Positions 30,132 through 38,883 of a stretch of 39,655 nucleotides of DNA are shown here, one piece after another (the stretch's first letter is position 1; every line of letters starts with the position of its first letter). The notes beneath the pieces were generated by a model that made no database searches, had not been told where the DNA came from, and saw only the letters and a list, made by a program, of their open reading frames with translations. Position numbers and translations under genes: made by a program. Location of the stretch: positions 1-39,655 of the forward strand of contig NZ_JAVWNC010000018.1 of assembly GCF_036637135.1 (NCBI RefSeq). The letters run 5' to 3'. Source of the DNA: Anaerorhabdus sp036637135 (GTDB taxonomy: Bacteria > Bacillota_I > Bacilli_A > Erysipelotrichales > Erysipelotrichaceae).

Positions 30132-30440
30132 CTAGTAATATATTGATAAAACTGTATGATTTAGATTGTCTGATACGAAAGAAGAGATCATACTTACTGA
30201 AGCCAAAGTATCAACTATTTTATCTGGAATCAAACTATCAGGATCTGCGTCGATTACAGTTGCCTGATACTGATTCTTTTTATAATAGTTTTTATCATTG
30301 GCACTTTCTGTATCGATCCCTGCTCTGTAATAAACAATACAAGGATAATTCATTCTAACATTAGCAGGCGGTTGGAAATACACATGAGGAGTAATTACCT
30401 CTAGCTGAGCCTGTAATTTAAGACGTTGCGACAGGACCAT
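30132..30440 (-). CDS. tail terminator-like / head-tail joining protein
   Basis: 102 residues from the ATG at 30440, with AGGAGG eight bases upstream; the longer frame would need a GTG overlapping that site. It overlaps the end of the previous gene by 23 bases. LQAQLEVITPHVYFQPPANV and MNYPCIVYYRAGIDTESAND fit small siphovirus tail-completion proteins located just before the major tail protein. Family call by position and general pattern. Confidence 0.65.
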   Translation of the reverse strand: MVLSQRLKLQAQLEVITPHVYFQPPANVRMNYPCIVYYRAGIDTESANDKNYYKKNQYQATVIDADPDSLIPDKIVDTLASVSMISSFVSDNLNHTVLSIYY

Positions 30441-30747
30441 TCCAAACACCTCCTAAGGTTAATATAATACGTGGTCGTTGAATGTCAATTGAGGTTACTT
30501 TCCAATTAATCTTCATATACTCGACATACTTAATGTTCATAAAGTTATCATATGCATATGGATCAGCGACTATACTTATGCGATTGTTAATAGTTACATC
30601 ATCGTGTACGGAATCTCCGACGAGAGCAGTCTTAGCCTGAGAGATAGCATCGCCTCTCATCTTTCTAGCTATAGCGGAGTCAGTCCATACGCCTGGTGAT
30701 GATTCTATCTGGGTAATGTAACCAACCCATCCTGAGTACTTAGCCAT
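30418..30747 (-). CDS. head closure-like protein
   Basis: 109 residues, overlapping the glycosyltransferase end by eight bases and the next gene by 23. SGWVGYITQIESSPGVWTDS and NNRISIVADPYAYDNFMNIK, then RPRIILTLGGVWNG, match small head-tail closure proteins of Gram-positive phages, which sit between connector and tail terminator. Role inferred. Confidence 0.65.
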   Translation of the reverse strand: MAKYSGWVGYITQIESSPGVWTDSAIARKMRGDAISQAKTALVGDSVHDDVTINNRISIVADPYAYDNFMNIKYVEYMKINWKVTSIDIQRPRIILTLGGVWNGPVATS

Positions 30748-31630
30748 TTGTATTCATTTTGACCTCCTTCACCGCTTCGACATACTTGCTTGTACACTTG
30801 GCTGGATTGATGTGATCGAATGATTTGTCAAAGGGTTCGTAACCATTGTCGTACTGACCCTTGTAAAACATATCGACCATATCAACTGTGACACCAGCGT
30901 TGTGGTAAATCTTAACTTGATCCCAGCGTTGGATAGGGTCCGTGGCCCACGCAAAGTCAAGTTCCGAATGGACACGTGGAACGACACCGAAGTAAATCAT
31001 GTTATAGAATTGTGCCCACATCTCGGCAGTCCACTTTTGAATGGTACTGTCGACCGTATTGAAATAGGCATAAATCTTGTGTGTATCAATAAATACTTTC
31101 TTCCAGTATTCAGCAGTCGGTTGACATATAACCCATTGAGCACCGCCAGTTCTATTGTTGTATCGGTCTAGTAAGCTATAATCAATTCCAACTATTTGAC
31201 ACATCTGTCTTGCAACCTCTTCACCATTAGTACATGACTTGATATAGTTTAGATTAAGGTAGTGGCCACAATCGGATCCATACCAACATGAAGGACTCAA
31301 CGATAAGTCTGAGAAATCAAATCGATCTCTTAGAATTGTATCCGAGTCCAAGTATACATATGTCTCTTCTTCAGCCATTGGGTTTTCTTCAAGATATTTC
31401 CACCAAAGATATGGTCTAACACTAGGTTGATACTGATACATACCACGATCATCAGGATACACGTGAACCTCTGCTCCGTACTTATCTCTAAAGTAATCAG
31501 GCATGTCAGAATCACCAGTTGTGAACAGCAAGACAAACTCACTGTATCCAAGTTTGACCAATCTAGTAAGACATACCTCGAGTTCCCATTTAAATCTTTT
31601 AATAGCTGGTTGACATAGTATAAATTTCAT
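30740..31630 (-). CDS. GT-A fold glycosyltransferase
   Basis: 296 residues starting after AGGAGG. It has an N-terminal nucleotide-binding strand pattern (FILCQPAI, FVLLFTTGDSDMPDYF), the DxD metal/UDP-sugar motif in VYLDSDTIL (D95, D97), and an acceptor-side NRTGGAQWVICQP block. This is the layout of GT-A retaining or inverting glycosyltransferases. It lies directly between the major capsid gene and the head-closure genes, so it is co-expressed with virion proteins and likely glycosylates one of them. The nearby poly-Thr tracts are the obvious candidate acceptors. Sugar and linkage unknown. Confidence 0.8.
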   Translation of the reverse strand: MKFILCQPAIKRFKWELEVCLTRLVKLGYSEFVLLFTTGDSDMPDYFRDKYGAEVHVYPDDRGMYQYQPSVRPYLWWKYLEENPMAEEETYVYLDSDTILRDRFDFSDLSLSPSCWYGSDCGHYLNLNYIKSCTNGEEVARQMCQIVGIDYSLLDRYNNRTGGAQWVICQPTAEYWKKVFIDTHKIYAYFNTVDSTIQKWTAEMWAQFYNMIYFGVVPRVHSELDFAWATDPIQRWDQVKIYHNAGVTVDMVDMFYKGQYDNGYEPFDKSFDHINPAKCTSKYVEAVKEVKMNTNG

Positions 31631-31668
31631 GTTGTTATCCTCCTACAGATATATTTGCTGATTAACTA

Positions 31669-31725
31669 CTATGGGTTTGACGTTGTAGTAGTCGTTGTAG
31701 ATGTTGACGTACTGGTCGTCGTTGT
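31669..31725 (-). other. Thr/Ser-rich -1 frame extension of the major capsid protein (possible frameshift product)
   Basis: The capsid frame ends AAG TAA at 31725. Slipping back one base at AAG (to AAA) opens a frame of 19 codons to TAG at 31669: V, then 12 Thr and 4 Ser, then N-P. The capsid's own last residues are also Thr/Ser-rich, so the slipped product would carry one continuous tract of about 30 residues. A 16-base repeat (ACTACTACAACGTCAA) lies at both ends of the segment. There is no canonical X XXY YYZ heptamer, so the frameshift is a proposal. Confidence 0.4.
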
Positions 31726-33500
31726 TACTTTGACGTTGTAGTAGTTGTAGCCGAAGTTACAGTACCGTAGATAGCAGCTTTAGGTGTAGTTAACGCACCT
31801 GATACACGAGTTTCAATCAAGTATTTATGTTGGTTAAAGTCAATATCGAAATCTTCAAACGTTGTAACTTCTCCACCTTTAGTAGCACCAAGAGTGTAAT
31901 CGTTTAAATTAACAATTAAGAAATGTCCAGCACCCATATAAGTTGTTGGAATGATTTCACCAACACCGAGCATAGCAGCAACAGCAGCTGTAGTTGGAAT
32001 GTTACCAAATAGGAAACGTCCAGTTGAATCTTTAAGCAATTTAAGATCAGCTAATAAATTGTGGTTGATAAACATATCTGGAACTCCAGATCCTTGGTAA
32101 TCAGCCATAGCTTTGATAATACCTTCAATCATATCCACAACTGTTGCTACTGATTTCTTAATTGTATATAAGTCATCATCTGTAATAATAGGACGAATTT
32201 TATCAGCTTTAATTTTGTTAGGATCAGATGTTAAACGACCATCACCAACTAAAATAGCACGAGCCAATTCCTTGTTTAATTGCATACGCATTTCCATATT
32301 GATAAATCCGATAACATTATAATCAGTAATATCAATTACGTCATCACGATCAAGCTTTTGTTTTTTGTAAACTGTTTGAGCTGTAGTTTCACGAGAAAGT
32401 AATTCAAATACTTGTTCAGCTTTCTCATTCCCTTTGATATAACCTAACGCACGAGCTTCATCTTTAGTTAAATCAGCAATGATTGTTTTAACACGTGAAA
32501 ATGGAGATTTACGAACACCAGCCATAATCTTGTCAGAAGCTGTATTTTGGTCATGATATAGAATTGGAGCATTACCAACAACTTTAGCATCTGGGAATAA
32601 GATTTCAATGTTAGTAATACTATGTTTAAGAGCATTCTCTTTCAAAGAACCGTTGCCTGCTAATGTGTCAGCTAAAATTACTGAACCAACCTCTGCAGCA
32701 TGTTTTAATTCTTCTGAAGTATCTTCACCTTTAGCGTTAAAAATATTTTGTTTCATTGTTTCTCCTCCATCATCTTTTTGTTTTACTACAGTTGTAGTAG
32801 TTGTCGTTGTATTCTTGTCTTTATCTTCTGAATCCAATTCTTCATCTTCTTCATCTGGATCTAAGTTATCAGATTGTTTGATCTCGTCCTCTTCCTCAGG
32901 CATCAAGTTAGCAAGTAATGTTTCAACTGCTCCTCTTTGAGTTGGTGTCAAGGTATCAAGAACTTCCCCGATGGTTTCACCAGCATGTTCTAAATTGTCG
33001 CTCACTTCTGTTCCTCCTTCATCTTTGGAAAGCACATCATCACCAGGGTGAATTAACATTCCCGTATGAATAATAGCTTTACCGTTCTCCTCTTCACCTG
33101 AGTGATTCAATACTGTTTCAATCAAGGCTCCAGGATTAGCTCCAGCCAGCACTAAACTAACTTCGTAGATCATTCCGTGAATCACATCTTGACCCTTCTT
33201 GACTAACTTGTTAGCGGCGATAGACATAGCAGAGATATCACCATTGTTGACCATAGCTTTGGCATGTTGTCCTTCTTCTGTATCGTTGAAGTATCCATAA
33301 CCATAAACACCTTGGTCTTCGTTGTGCATGATGACGTGTCCTAAGACGTTGGAAGCATTCTGTGAATCGTGATTCCAAATTAAAGGGACTTTACCTTCAT
33401 GGTTGTCTTTGAAAGCGTCGTGTTTAATTGTAACGCCATCTGAGCAACGAATGTCATTCTTAGTAACCCATCCTGCAAAGTCATACTTACGTTTTGCCAT
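31725..33500 (-). CDS. fused prohead protease - HK97-type major capsid protein
   Basis: 591 residues. The N-terminal 140 residues are a U35-type prohead protease (IWNHDSQ with H44; GDISAMSIAANK with S93; YEVSLVLAGANPGA). An acidic linker (EEEDEIKQSDNLDPDEEDEE) leads to a run of seven Thr (NTTTTTTTVVK) and then the HK97-fold capsid domain from about residue 250 (METKQN region onwards, GVRKSPFSRVKTIIADLTKD, ARALGYIKGNEKAEQVFELL). Protease, scaffold-like linker and capsid are therefore one chain that must cleave itself. The C-terminus is Thr-rich. It follows the portal gene and precedes the glycosyltransferase. Confidence 0.92.
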   Translation of the reverse strand: MAKRKYDFAGWVTKNDIRCSDGVTIKHDAFKDNHEGKVPLIWNHDSQNASNVLGHVIMHNEDQGVYGYGYFNDTEEGQHAKAMVNNGDISAMSIAANKLVKKGQDVIHGMIYEVSLVLAGANPGALIETVLNHSGEEENGKAIIHTGMLIHPGDDVLSKDEGGTEVSDNLEHAGETIGEVLDTLTPTQRGAVETLLANLMPEEEDEIKQSDNLDPDEEDEELDSEDKDKNTTTTTTTVVKQKDDGGETMKQNIFNAKGEDTSEELKHAAEVGSVILADTLAGNGSLKENALKHSITNIEILFPDAKVVGNAPILYHDQNTASDKIMAGVRKSPFSRVKTIIADLTKDEARALGYIKGNEKAEQVFELLSRETTAQTVYKKQKLDRDDVIDITDYNVIGFINMEMRMQLNKELARAILVGDGRLTSDPNKIKADKIRPIITDDDLYTIKKSVATVVDMIEGIIKAMADYQGSGVPDMFINHNLLADLKLLKDSTGRFLFGNIPTTAAVAAMLGVGEIIPTTYMGAGHFLIVNLNDYTLGATKGGEVTTFEDFDIDFNQHKYLIETRVSGALTTPKAAIYGTVTSATTTTTSK

Positions 33501-33529
33501 AAAACCTTACCCTCCTTACTTTAGTATTT

Positions 33530-34795
33530 TCACTCATTTTGACTGGATTCATCTTCTTCGTCAGGGGGCGTGAGCGACCCAGCATCTTTGTTAAGATTAA
33601 CCGATGGTGCAGTAATCTGATCGTCCTTAGTAAGGTTAGGATTGTATAATACATCTGCAGAAGCTTCATTGCTTGGACGTACACCAACAATCTTACGTAT
33701 CTCATTACTAGTTAGAATGGCATTACGTCTGAATGTGTCAGCGATAGTACCAATCTGTTCAATAGGAACAAGTTTGAATGGATCTCTGTAAGGTACTAAC
33801 TTATGACCCTTAGTAATAGCTGTCTTAGTAAAGAACTTACGAGTGAACTCTGCAATGATAACTCCAATCATTGGATCGATTGACCGAGAATAGTAATTAC
33901 GCATCTCAGCTTCACTAGCCGTACCATTAAAGACGTTAGCAGTTAGTCCCATTTGATTGTAAAACTGATCCGTTAATAGTTTAATCTCATCTAGAACAGT
34001 TGCAGTAACTGGTCTGTTTAACTGAGTAACCTTTTCGGTTCCATCAATGTACGCTAGTCCACGTTTACCATTCTTCAACTGTTCCTCTAGGTTTTCCATA
34101 CGTTCTTTAGCTTGCGTCTTCTGTAGTTCAGATTTAACAGCATAAGGTAATTGAATCAACAAGTCTAATTGTCCTGAGGCTAAGAGTGCATCAAGATCAT
34201 CTATCATAGCAAGCTTAGACATCAGTCGTTTGAACGTAGAGTTCTGACCATTGACTACTGCATACAAAGGATTCTCGATAATAGCGACAAGAGATTTACT
34301 TATTGTTATTTCTTCTTCAATTCCGGTTGCCTCATTATACAATCTAACTGATACATGCTTTGGGAACCACTGAGTGATTCTTCCTACACGCATTGATAGA
34401 ATATCATAGGCTCCACTTTCGATTGGTTTAATTGAAGTATCCACAGGGACAACCGCAACGCACCCTTCATCGAACATAGAGTATACAAGGTCCTGTATAA
34501 AGGCTATATGTGATTGGTCTAAGTTAGCTTCTACATTTAAACAGTAGTTAAGACCATCGGTAACCGGCTTTTGGTCCTCTTTATCATCTACAACAACATG
34601 CTGGATAGACACTTGTGACACATCCAAAGCAATACGATTGAATATAGCTGCAGAATATGATGATGGTGTATATCTTCGGCTATTCCCATGATAATTTGGT
34701 CCACTAGACCCAGGACCGGAATTGACTGACCAGTCTCTGTTTTCAGAACTCGTTAACGCATTCCATGCATGTGATAGTCTTTCTCTTAATGTCAT
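33530..34795 (-). CDS. portal protein (HK97-like)
   Basis: 421 residues. MTLRERLSHAWNALTSSENR at the start, YSAAIFNRIALDVSQVSIQH and the C-terminal ILTSNEIRKIVGVRPSNEAS are typical of the HK97/SPP1-like portal family, which forms the 12-mer DNA gate. An acidic tail (PPDEEDESSQNE) closes it. The start overlaps the terminase stop by one base and the protease-capsid gene follows, the standard packaging order. Confidence 0.9.
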   Translation of the reverse strand: MTLRERLSHAWNALTSSENRDWSVNSGPGSSGPNYHGNSRRYTPSSYSAAIFNRIALDVSQVSIQHVVVDDKEDQKPVTDGLNYCLNVEANLDQSHIAFIQDLVYSMFDEGCVAVVPVDTSIKPIESGAYDILSMRVGRITQWFPKHVSVRLYNEATGIEEEITISKSLVAIIENPLYAVVNGQNSTFKRLMSKLAMIDDLDALLASGQLDLLIQLPYAVKSELQKTQAKERMENLEEQLKNGKRGLAYIDGTEKVTQLNRPVTATVLDEIKLLTDQFYNQMGLTANVFNGTASEAEMRNYYSRSIDPMIGVIIAEFTRKFFTKTAITKGHKLVPYRDPFKLVPIEQIGTIADTFRRNAILTSNEIRKIVGVRPSNEASADVLYNPNLTKDDQITAPSVNLNKDAGSLTPPDEEDESSQNE

Positions 34796-36519
34796 TACAT
34801 GAATGCCTCCTGATTCCTTTTAAATGCTACCCAAGCATCCATTAATGCAGATACATTATCAATCTTCTCAGACTGTCTTTTCTTGGATAGTTTTCTATTT
34901 CCATTGTTATCTTCTATAGTGATTGCATTACCCATACCAAATTTCATAAGTTCTTCATCAAACAACAATAATCTTTCGGTAGCTAAGATATGCAATTCAC
35001 CTAGCGGTACTGATTCGGTAAGAGCTCCTTGACGAACTGCTTCAACACCATATTCACCATAGTGTGTACACCATTTAGCAATAAAGTCTTGGGCATTGTA
35101 TTTATCATACCCTACTGCTACAATGGTATACTGGTGCACGGCATTCAATTCATCTATGTGATCGTACACTTCCATCATGTCTAGGATTCCTCCAGGCATA
35201 ATAGTTAAACTACCTTCATTAACAAACTCGTCATACTTGACTTGCATTGCTTTTGGTAATCGTTTGTACTTAAGCTCTGAAACGAATGAGTGAGTCTTGA
35301 CACCAAATGCTCCATTGTTAAGTGGGAACAAATAAGTGAACGCACAGAAGTCATCACCTTGCGATAAATCCATTCCAAGCGTACAAGGCATTCCATCAAA
35401 GTTCTGAGGACCATGTACAAGAGTGTGTTCGTGAGCAAAGAAGTATGTGTAACCTTCAACCGGTATCCCGAACCTTTTAGCAAGAATATCATTCCTGTTA
35501 GCTGGTTGTGATTCGGCTTTATCTACATCACGTTGATAGGATTCATATGTTACTGACGCTCCAAGATTAGGATTAGCCTTTAACCACATGTCGGGATCTG
35601 CTACTTCAGAAATATCATCAAGTCTGTAGTACCAAATGGACACGTGAGGATTATCATAGTCTCCACGTAGTATGTCATATAACTCTAATTTAATTGTATC
35701 ACCAGGACCATTACGAGCTGTCCCTTCTGAGCTAGTTGCTAGTATCAGATAATCGTCAACCTTAGAAGCCCCTTGCTCAATTGCTCCAATAACATCTTCT
35801 TTAACCTTACCTGATAACCATTCATCAACTGTATTAATTTTTGAACGCATACCTTGTAATTTATCGATTGTCATTGGTCGTACTTCCACTAATGAGTTCG
35901 TTAAAAAGTTTTGAACACCCTTCTTAGTAGAAGCCAAGTTAGCTTTAGTGTACGTATTGGAAGCCACTGAACCATCAGTAAGGAATTGAAACAACGGACC
36001 ACGAGAACGAGCAATAGCTGTACGTATTGGACTCATGGTTTCCTCTGCAAGTTTCATTGTTGGAGCAGTGACTATTTGAAATGTTGTTGATGTGTCTATA
36101 GTTAGGAAATATGCTTGTATAAGAGCTGCGTAAACAGACTTAGCGGCACCACGCCCTACTATTAAGAACTGTTTGTTGATTAACCTTCTTTTTATTACAA
36201 GTATTTCGTATCGATGTGTATCAGGATTCCATACCTTCTCTTCAGCAAAGTAAAACCACGATAGTAGAGACTCAGCCCATAGTTTAAAACTTGGTAATAA
36301 CTTCAAATCTCCACCATCAGTAAGTGTCATCTCACATTCAGCGAAATCTATAAAACCTTCAATAGCTTCTTCGTCGTAATAGAAATCTGGATTAGCAACC
36401 AAGGCATCAATACGATTCATCTCCATAGATACTTCCTTATTGACAGGTATTTCTCCTCGTAAAACTGAATTTCTAAATTTACCATATTCAATAGGTAACG
36501 CAGTATTGGATAGAACCAT
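34795..36519 (-). CDS. terminase large subunit
   Basis: 574 residues. ATPase part with a variant Walker A, FLIVGRGAAKSVYAAL, and MRSKINTVDEWLSG as the Walker B region. The nuclease part begins at CTLGMDLSQGDDFCAFTYLF, giving the metal-binding Asp residues of the RNase H-like fold. It pumps DNA into the prohead and cuts it at the end of packaging. The pairing with an HNH gene upstream suggests cos-type packaging. Confidence 0.92.
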   Translation of the reverse strand: MVLSNTALPIEYGKFRNSVLRGEIPVNKEVSMEMNRIDALVANPDFYYDEEAIEGFIDFAECEMTLTDGGDLKLLPSFKLWAESLLSWFYFAEEKVWNPDTHRYEILVIKRRLINKQFLIVGRGAAKSVYAALIQAYFLTIDTSTTFQIVTAPTMKLAEETMSPIRTAIARSRGPLFQFLTDGSVASNTYTKANLASTKKGVQNFLTNSLVEVRPMTIDKLQGMRSKINTVDEWLSGKVKEDVIGAIEQGASKVDDYLILATSSEGTARNGPGDTIKLELYDILRGDYDNPHVSIWYYRLDDISEVADPDMWLKANPNLGASVTYESYQRDVDKAESQPANRNDILAKRFGIPVEGYTYFFAHEHTLVHGPQNFDGMPCTLGMDLSQGDDFCAFTYLFPLNNGAFGVKTHSFVSELKYKRLPKAMQVKYDEFVNEGSLTIMPGGILDMMEVYDHIDELNAVHQYTIVAVGYDKYNAQDFIAKWCTHYGEYGVEAVRQGALTESVPLGELHILATERLLLFDEELMKFGMGNAITIEDNNGNRKLSKKRQSEKIDNVSALMDAWVAFKRNQEAFM

Positions 36520-36535
36520 TTTAACACCTCCTAAA

Positions 36536-36754
36536 TTAGACTAGCGCATATCCAGAAGTGCTAGTATTATTAAATGTAGCTTTACGTGTAATACCAGTAG
36601 CTACTCCTGTATAACTGAAACTAAATCCGGTTGTAGTTGGTTTAAAACCAGTTACATTTTGGAATACATATGTTTGACCGTTGTTTGAAAACACAATCAG
36701 TTCTTTACCTGGTTCTACTAATTCTTCTTTAGCTAAACTTCTTGTTCCTGCCAT
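36536..36754 (-). CDS. small structural-region protein of unknown function
   Basis: 72 residues after a GGAGGAAACAAAAA site. Beta-rich and Thr/Phe-rich (FSNNGQTYVFQNVTGFKPTT, GFSFSYTGVATGITRKATF), a size and composition compatible with a capsid decoration or head-fibre protein. No family recognised. Confidence 0.65.
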   Translation of the reverse strand: MAGTRSLAKEELVEPGKELIVFSNNGQTYVFQNVTGFKPTTTGFSFSYTGVATGITRKATFNNTSTSGYALV

Positions 36755-36769
36755 TTTTTGTTTCCTCCT

Positions 36770-37156
36770 CTATGCTACTACTGCTGCAACGGCTGCTTTC
36801 TTAGCAACTTTCTTAGCCAATGCTGCGGATAGCGCTTTTCCTGATGATGAATTTTTAATTGAACTTGAAGCGTCAATAAACATCTTAGCTCTTTTTCTTT
36901 GAGATAGCTTAGCCTCTCCTGCTTGTCTTGCAAACTCATTTTCTAGTCTTAGACGATTAAGCTTTGTTCTTAATTGAGCATCGGACATTGAAGCCCTACG
37001 CTTGTATTGGTCAGTCCATTGCCGTTCTCGTTTTATACTATTTACATTCTTTTTAGCCCGACTAGATAATGTTTGTTTTCCTTTGATAGGGCCTTTTCGT
37101 TTACCCCATTTCATACCTTTTACTCCTGCGTGCTGAATAGCTTCGTCAAGATTCAT
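36770..37156 (-). CDS. HxGVKGMKWG-motif virion-associated protein
   Basis: 128 residues. The N-terminus reads DEAIQHAGVKGMKWGKRKGP, the motif widely found at the ends of structural-module proteins of Firmicute phages. The rest is very basic and helical (RAKKNVNSIKRERQWTDQYK, then SQRKRAKMFIDASSSIKN) and ends in an Ala/Val/Lys-rich helix. It may bind DNA or the inside of the capsid. Its start overlaps the stop of the connector gene. A related HYGVKRRSG start occurs on the phage RNA polymerase. Confidence 0.7.
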   Translation of the reverse strand: MNLDEAIQHAGVKGMKWGKRKGPIKGKQTLSSRAKKNVNSIKRERQWTDQYKRRASMSDAQLRTKLNRLRLENEFARQAGEAKLSQRKRAKMFIDASSSIKNSSSGKALSAALAKKVAKKAAVAAVVA

Positions 37157-37530
37157 GGTATCACCACTTTCTTATCAAGATTAAATGTTTCTCGTAATCT
37201 CCAAAGGTCTTCATTAGCCGCTTCTGAAATGTATTGTACATTAGAAGGAGGCGGTGGATCGAATAACAATTTGGTCTTTACAAATACATAATGTTTAACC
37301 ATTTCAAATAACTCATTACCATTTGTTTGTGTTGGATCTTTGAATGATTCCCATAGTTGAGTTGTGTCTGATACGGAGATTGATAGTCCAACACCATTCT
37401 GGTTCAATGTTGCTAATGCGCTATTAATATGCATAATTAATTCCATATCAAAAGATTCATCAGACGTATCTAGTCCACAAGCTCCACGGATTGATTCTAA
37501 GATCGAAGGAAGCTGTAATGGATTAGCCAT
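37153..37530 (-). CDS. head-tail connector / neck protein (gp6-like)
   Basis: 125 residues. PSILESIRGACGLDTSDESF, then DMELIMHINSALATLNQNGV and a C-terminal VFVKTKLLFDPPPPSN block match the small helical connector proteins (HK97 gp6/SPP1 gp15 type) that sit under the portal. Such genes usually follow the capsid gene; here it lies upstream of the terminase, an unusual position. Confidence 0.7.
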   Translation of the reverse strand: MANPLQLPSILESIRGACGLDTSDESFDMELIMHINSALATLNQNGVGLSISVSDTTQLWESFKDPTQTNGNELFEMVKHYVFVKTKLLFDPPPPSNVQYISEAANEDLWRLRETFNLDKKVVIP

Positions 37531-37532
37531 AA

Positions 37533-37775
37533 TTATCTTTCTCCAATCTGTATTACATCTTGTAATTGTTTCTTATACTTGTCAACGTACATTTCTCCGG
37601 TATGACCATTATGAGTAACTTCAAAGTAAAGTCCATCAGACTCTGTTGTAGCAAGTAATGATTTGTTGTTTTCTAATATCTTGCAAGTCCATACAACATA
37701 AATACCATAAACAGGAACACCTGTTAATTTAGAAACAGCTAGTTTTGCTCTATTGTTAAATGCATCTGTATCCAT
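37533..37775 (-). CDS. DUF6275 family protein
   Basis: 80 residues. FNNRAKLAVSKLTGVPVYGI, YVVWTCKILENNKSLLATTE, then GLYFEVTHNGHTGEMYVDKY match the small DUF6275 family common in phages of Lactobacillales and relatives. Function unknown. Between the HNH nuclease and the connector. Confidence 0.75.
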   Translation of the reverse strand: MDTDAFNNRAKLAVSKLTGVPVYGIYVVWTCKILENNKSLLATTESDGLYFEVTHNGHTGEMYVDKYKKQLQDVIQIGER

Positions 37776-37787
37776 TTATTTAACCTC

Positions 37788-38171
37788 CTACCATAGTTTA
37801 GTGTCACCTGAGGTTCGTTCTACCCATTCGTCTTCTTTAGGTTTATAATGAATTGTATTATGAGTATCTAAAGAGGTGCAAATAAGATTATCTGGATCAA
37901 AACATTTGGAAGACCATGTAGCAATGTCAATCTCAGTTAAGGGATCGATGTGATGTACAAAGATTGGTCCGTAAATATCTAACCCATACATACCTAGGTC
38001 CATAGCCAGATCTCGCTTGATAATACTATCTCGTACTGATAGCCATCGGGGATGTTTGTAGAAAGCCATTGATAAATGTCTAGGGGATTCGTGCGGGGTG
38101 TCCCATAGTTTCAAATATGTTAATCTCTCAGCAAATGTGTCCAACTTCATCATTCCGGTATATGTTCTCAT
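37788..38171 (-). CDS. HNH endonuclease of the packaging module
   Basis: 127 residues. Core: GPIFVHHIDPL (H73/H74), DPDNLICTSLDTHNTIHY (N95, H104). In HK97-like phages an HNH protein next to the terminase is needed for cutting at cos. Position beside the probable small terminase supports that role here. No zinc-finger CxxC pairs are present. Confidence 0.85.
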   Translation of the reverse strand: MRTYTGMMKLDTFAERLTYLKLWDTPHESPRHLSMAFYKHPRWLSVRDSIIKRDLAMDLGMYGLDIYGPIFVHHIDPLTEIDIATWSSKCFDPDNLICTSLDTHNTIHYKPKEDEWVERTSGDTKLW

Positions 38172-38172
38172 G

Positions 38173-38511
38173 CTAACCTCCTGGCGAATATTGTTTCATA
38201 GCATCAATAGCTTTAGACATAAGTTCTTTACTGTCTTTAGCGTTATCAATTGTATCTGTTTTAGCAGCAATCAACTTCGCTTGTTTTTCTAAGATTTCTC
38301 TTTCAAGATTCTCACGCTTGGTTGCTAACTTTAAATAATGGACCAGTACAGCTGAAGAAGCGGTTCCATCATCAAGTTGTTTTTCAACTAAGTTAACGGC
38401 TTTGTTTATTAATTGCTTCTCACGCATCTCTGGATCCATTGCGGGTTTGTTCTTTCTTACTTTAACAATCTCTTCGTCGGGGACAAAGATAGTTTCAGGT
38501 TTCTTGGCCAT
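38173..38511 (-). CDS. terminase small subunit (probable)
   Basis: 112 residues, all helical, with a basic start (VRKNKPAMDPEMREKQLINK) and a C-terminal MSKAIDAMKQYSPGG tail. Small helical proteins with this layout are found directly before HNH and large-terminase genes. No clear helix-turn-helix was seen, so the call rests mainly on position. It starts after GGAGGAAACTGT. Confidence 0.55.
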   Translation of the reverse strand: MAKKPETIFVPDEEIVKVRKNKPAMDPEMREKQLINKAVNLVEKQLDDGTASSAVLVHYLKLATKRENLEREILEKQAKLIAAKTDTIDNAKDSKELMSKAIDAMKQYSPGG

Positions 38512-38523
38512 ACAGTTTCCTCC

Positions 38524-38823
38524 TTAAGACGCCAACATCTTTAAGAACTTAACTGCTGATTCAATATAGTCATCCAATTGATCAGGCGTAACTGGAATAC
38601 CAACTTCTTTAGAATACTTGGAAAGCTTGTTTAAGGCTTCTAGTTTCTTCTCTTCATTACTTAGACCTGATTGTTCAAGTCCAGCTACTATTAGATCAGC
38701 ACGCTTAGCTAAGTTCTGTAATCTTTGACTATGTGTTTTTGTTGCAATTAGGTTTACGAGCTTTATAACAACTGGAGCTAGAAGAATCACAATCGCAATT
38801 GTATCTGCAATGTTTTGTAACAT
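38524..38823 (-). CDS. LLH-family holin
   Basis: 99 residues. One N-terminal membrane helix (TIAIVILLAPVVIKLVNLIA) and a charged helical tail with GLSNEEKKLEALNKLSKYSK and GIPVTPDQLDDYIESAVKFL, the typical pattern of phage_holin_6_1 (LLH). It permeabilises the membrane so the GH25 endolysin can reach the wall. Placed at the start of the late operon rather than next to the endolysin. Confidence 0.85.
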   Translation of the reverse strand: MLQNIADTIAIVILLAPVVIKLVNLIATKTHSQRLQNLAKRADLIVAGLEQSGLSNEEKKLEALNKLSKYSKEVGIPVTPDQLDDYIESAVKFLKMLAS

Positions 38824-38883
38824 GGTTTACCTCCTTTCTATTAATGAAATACATGATAATAGTTAGGATGTGTCGGCTATTCA

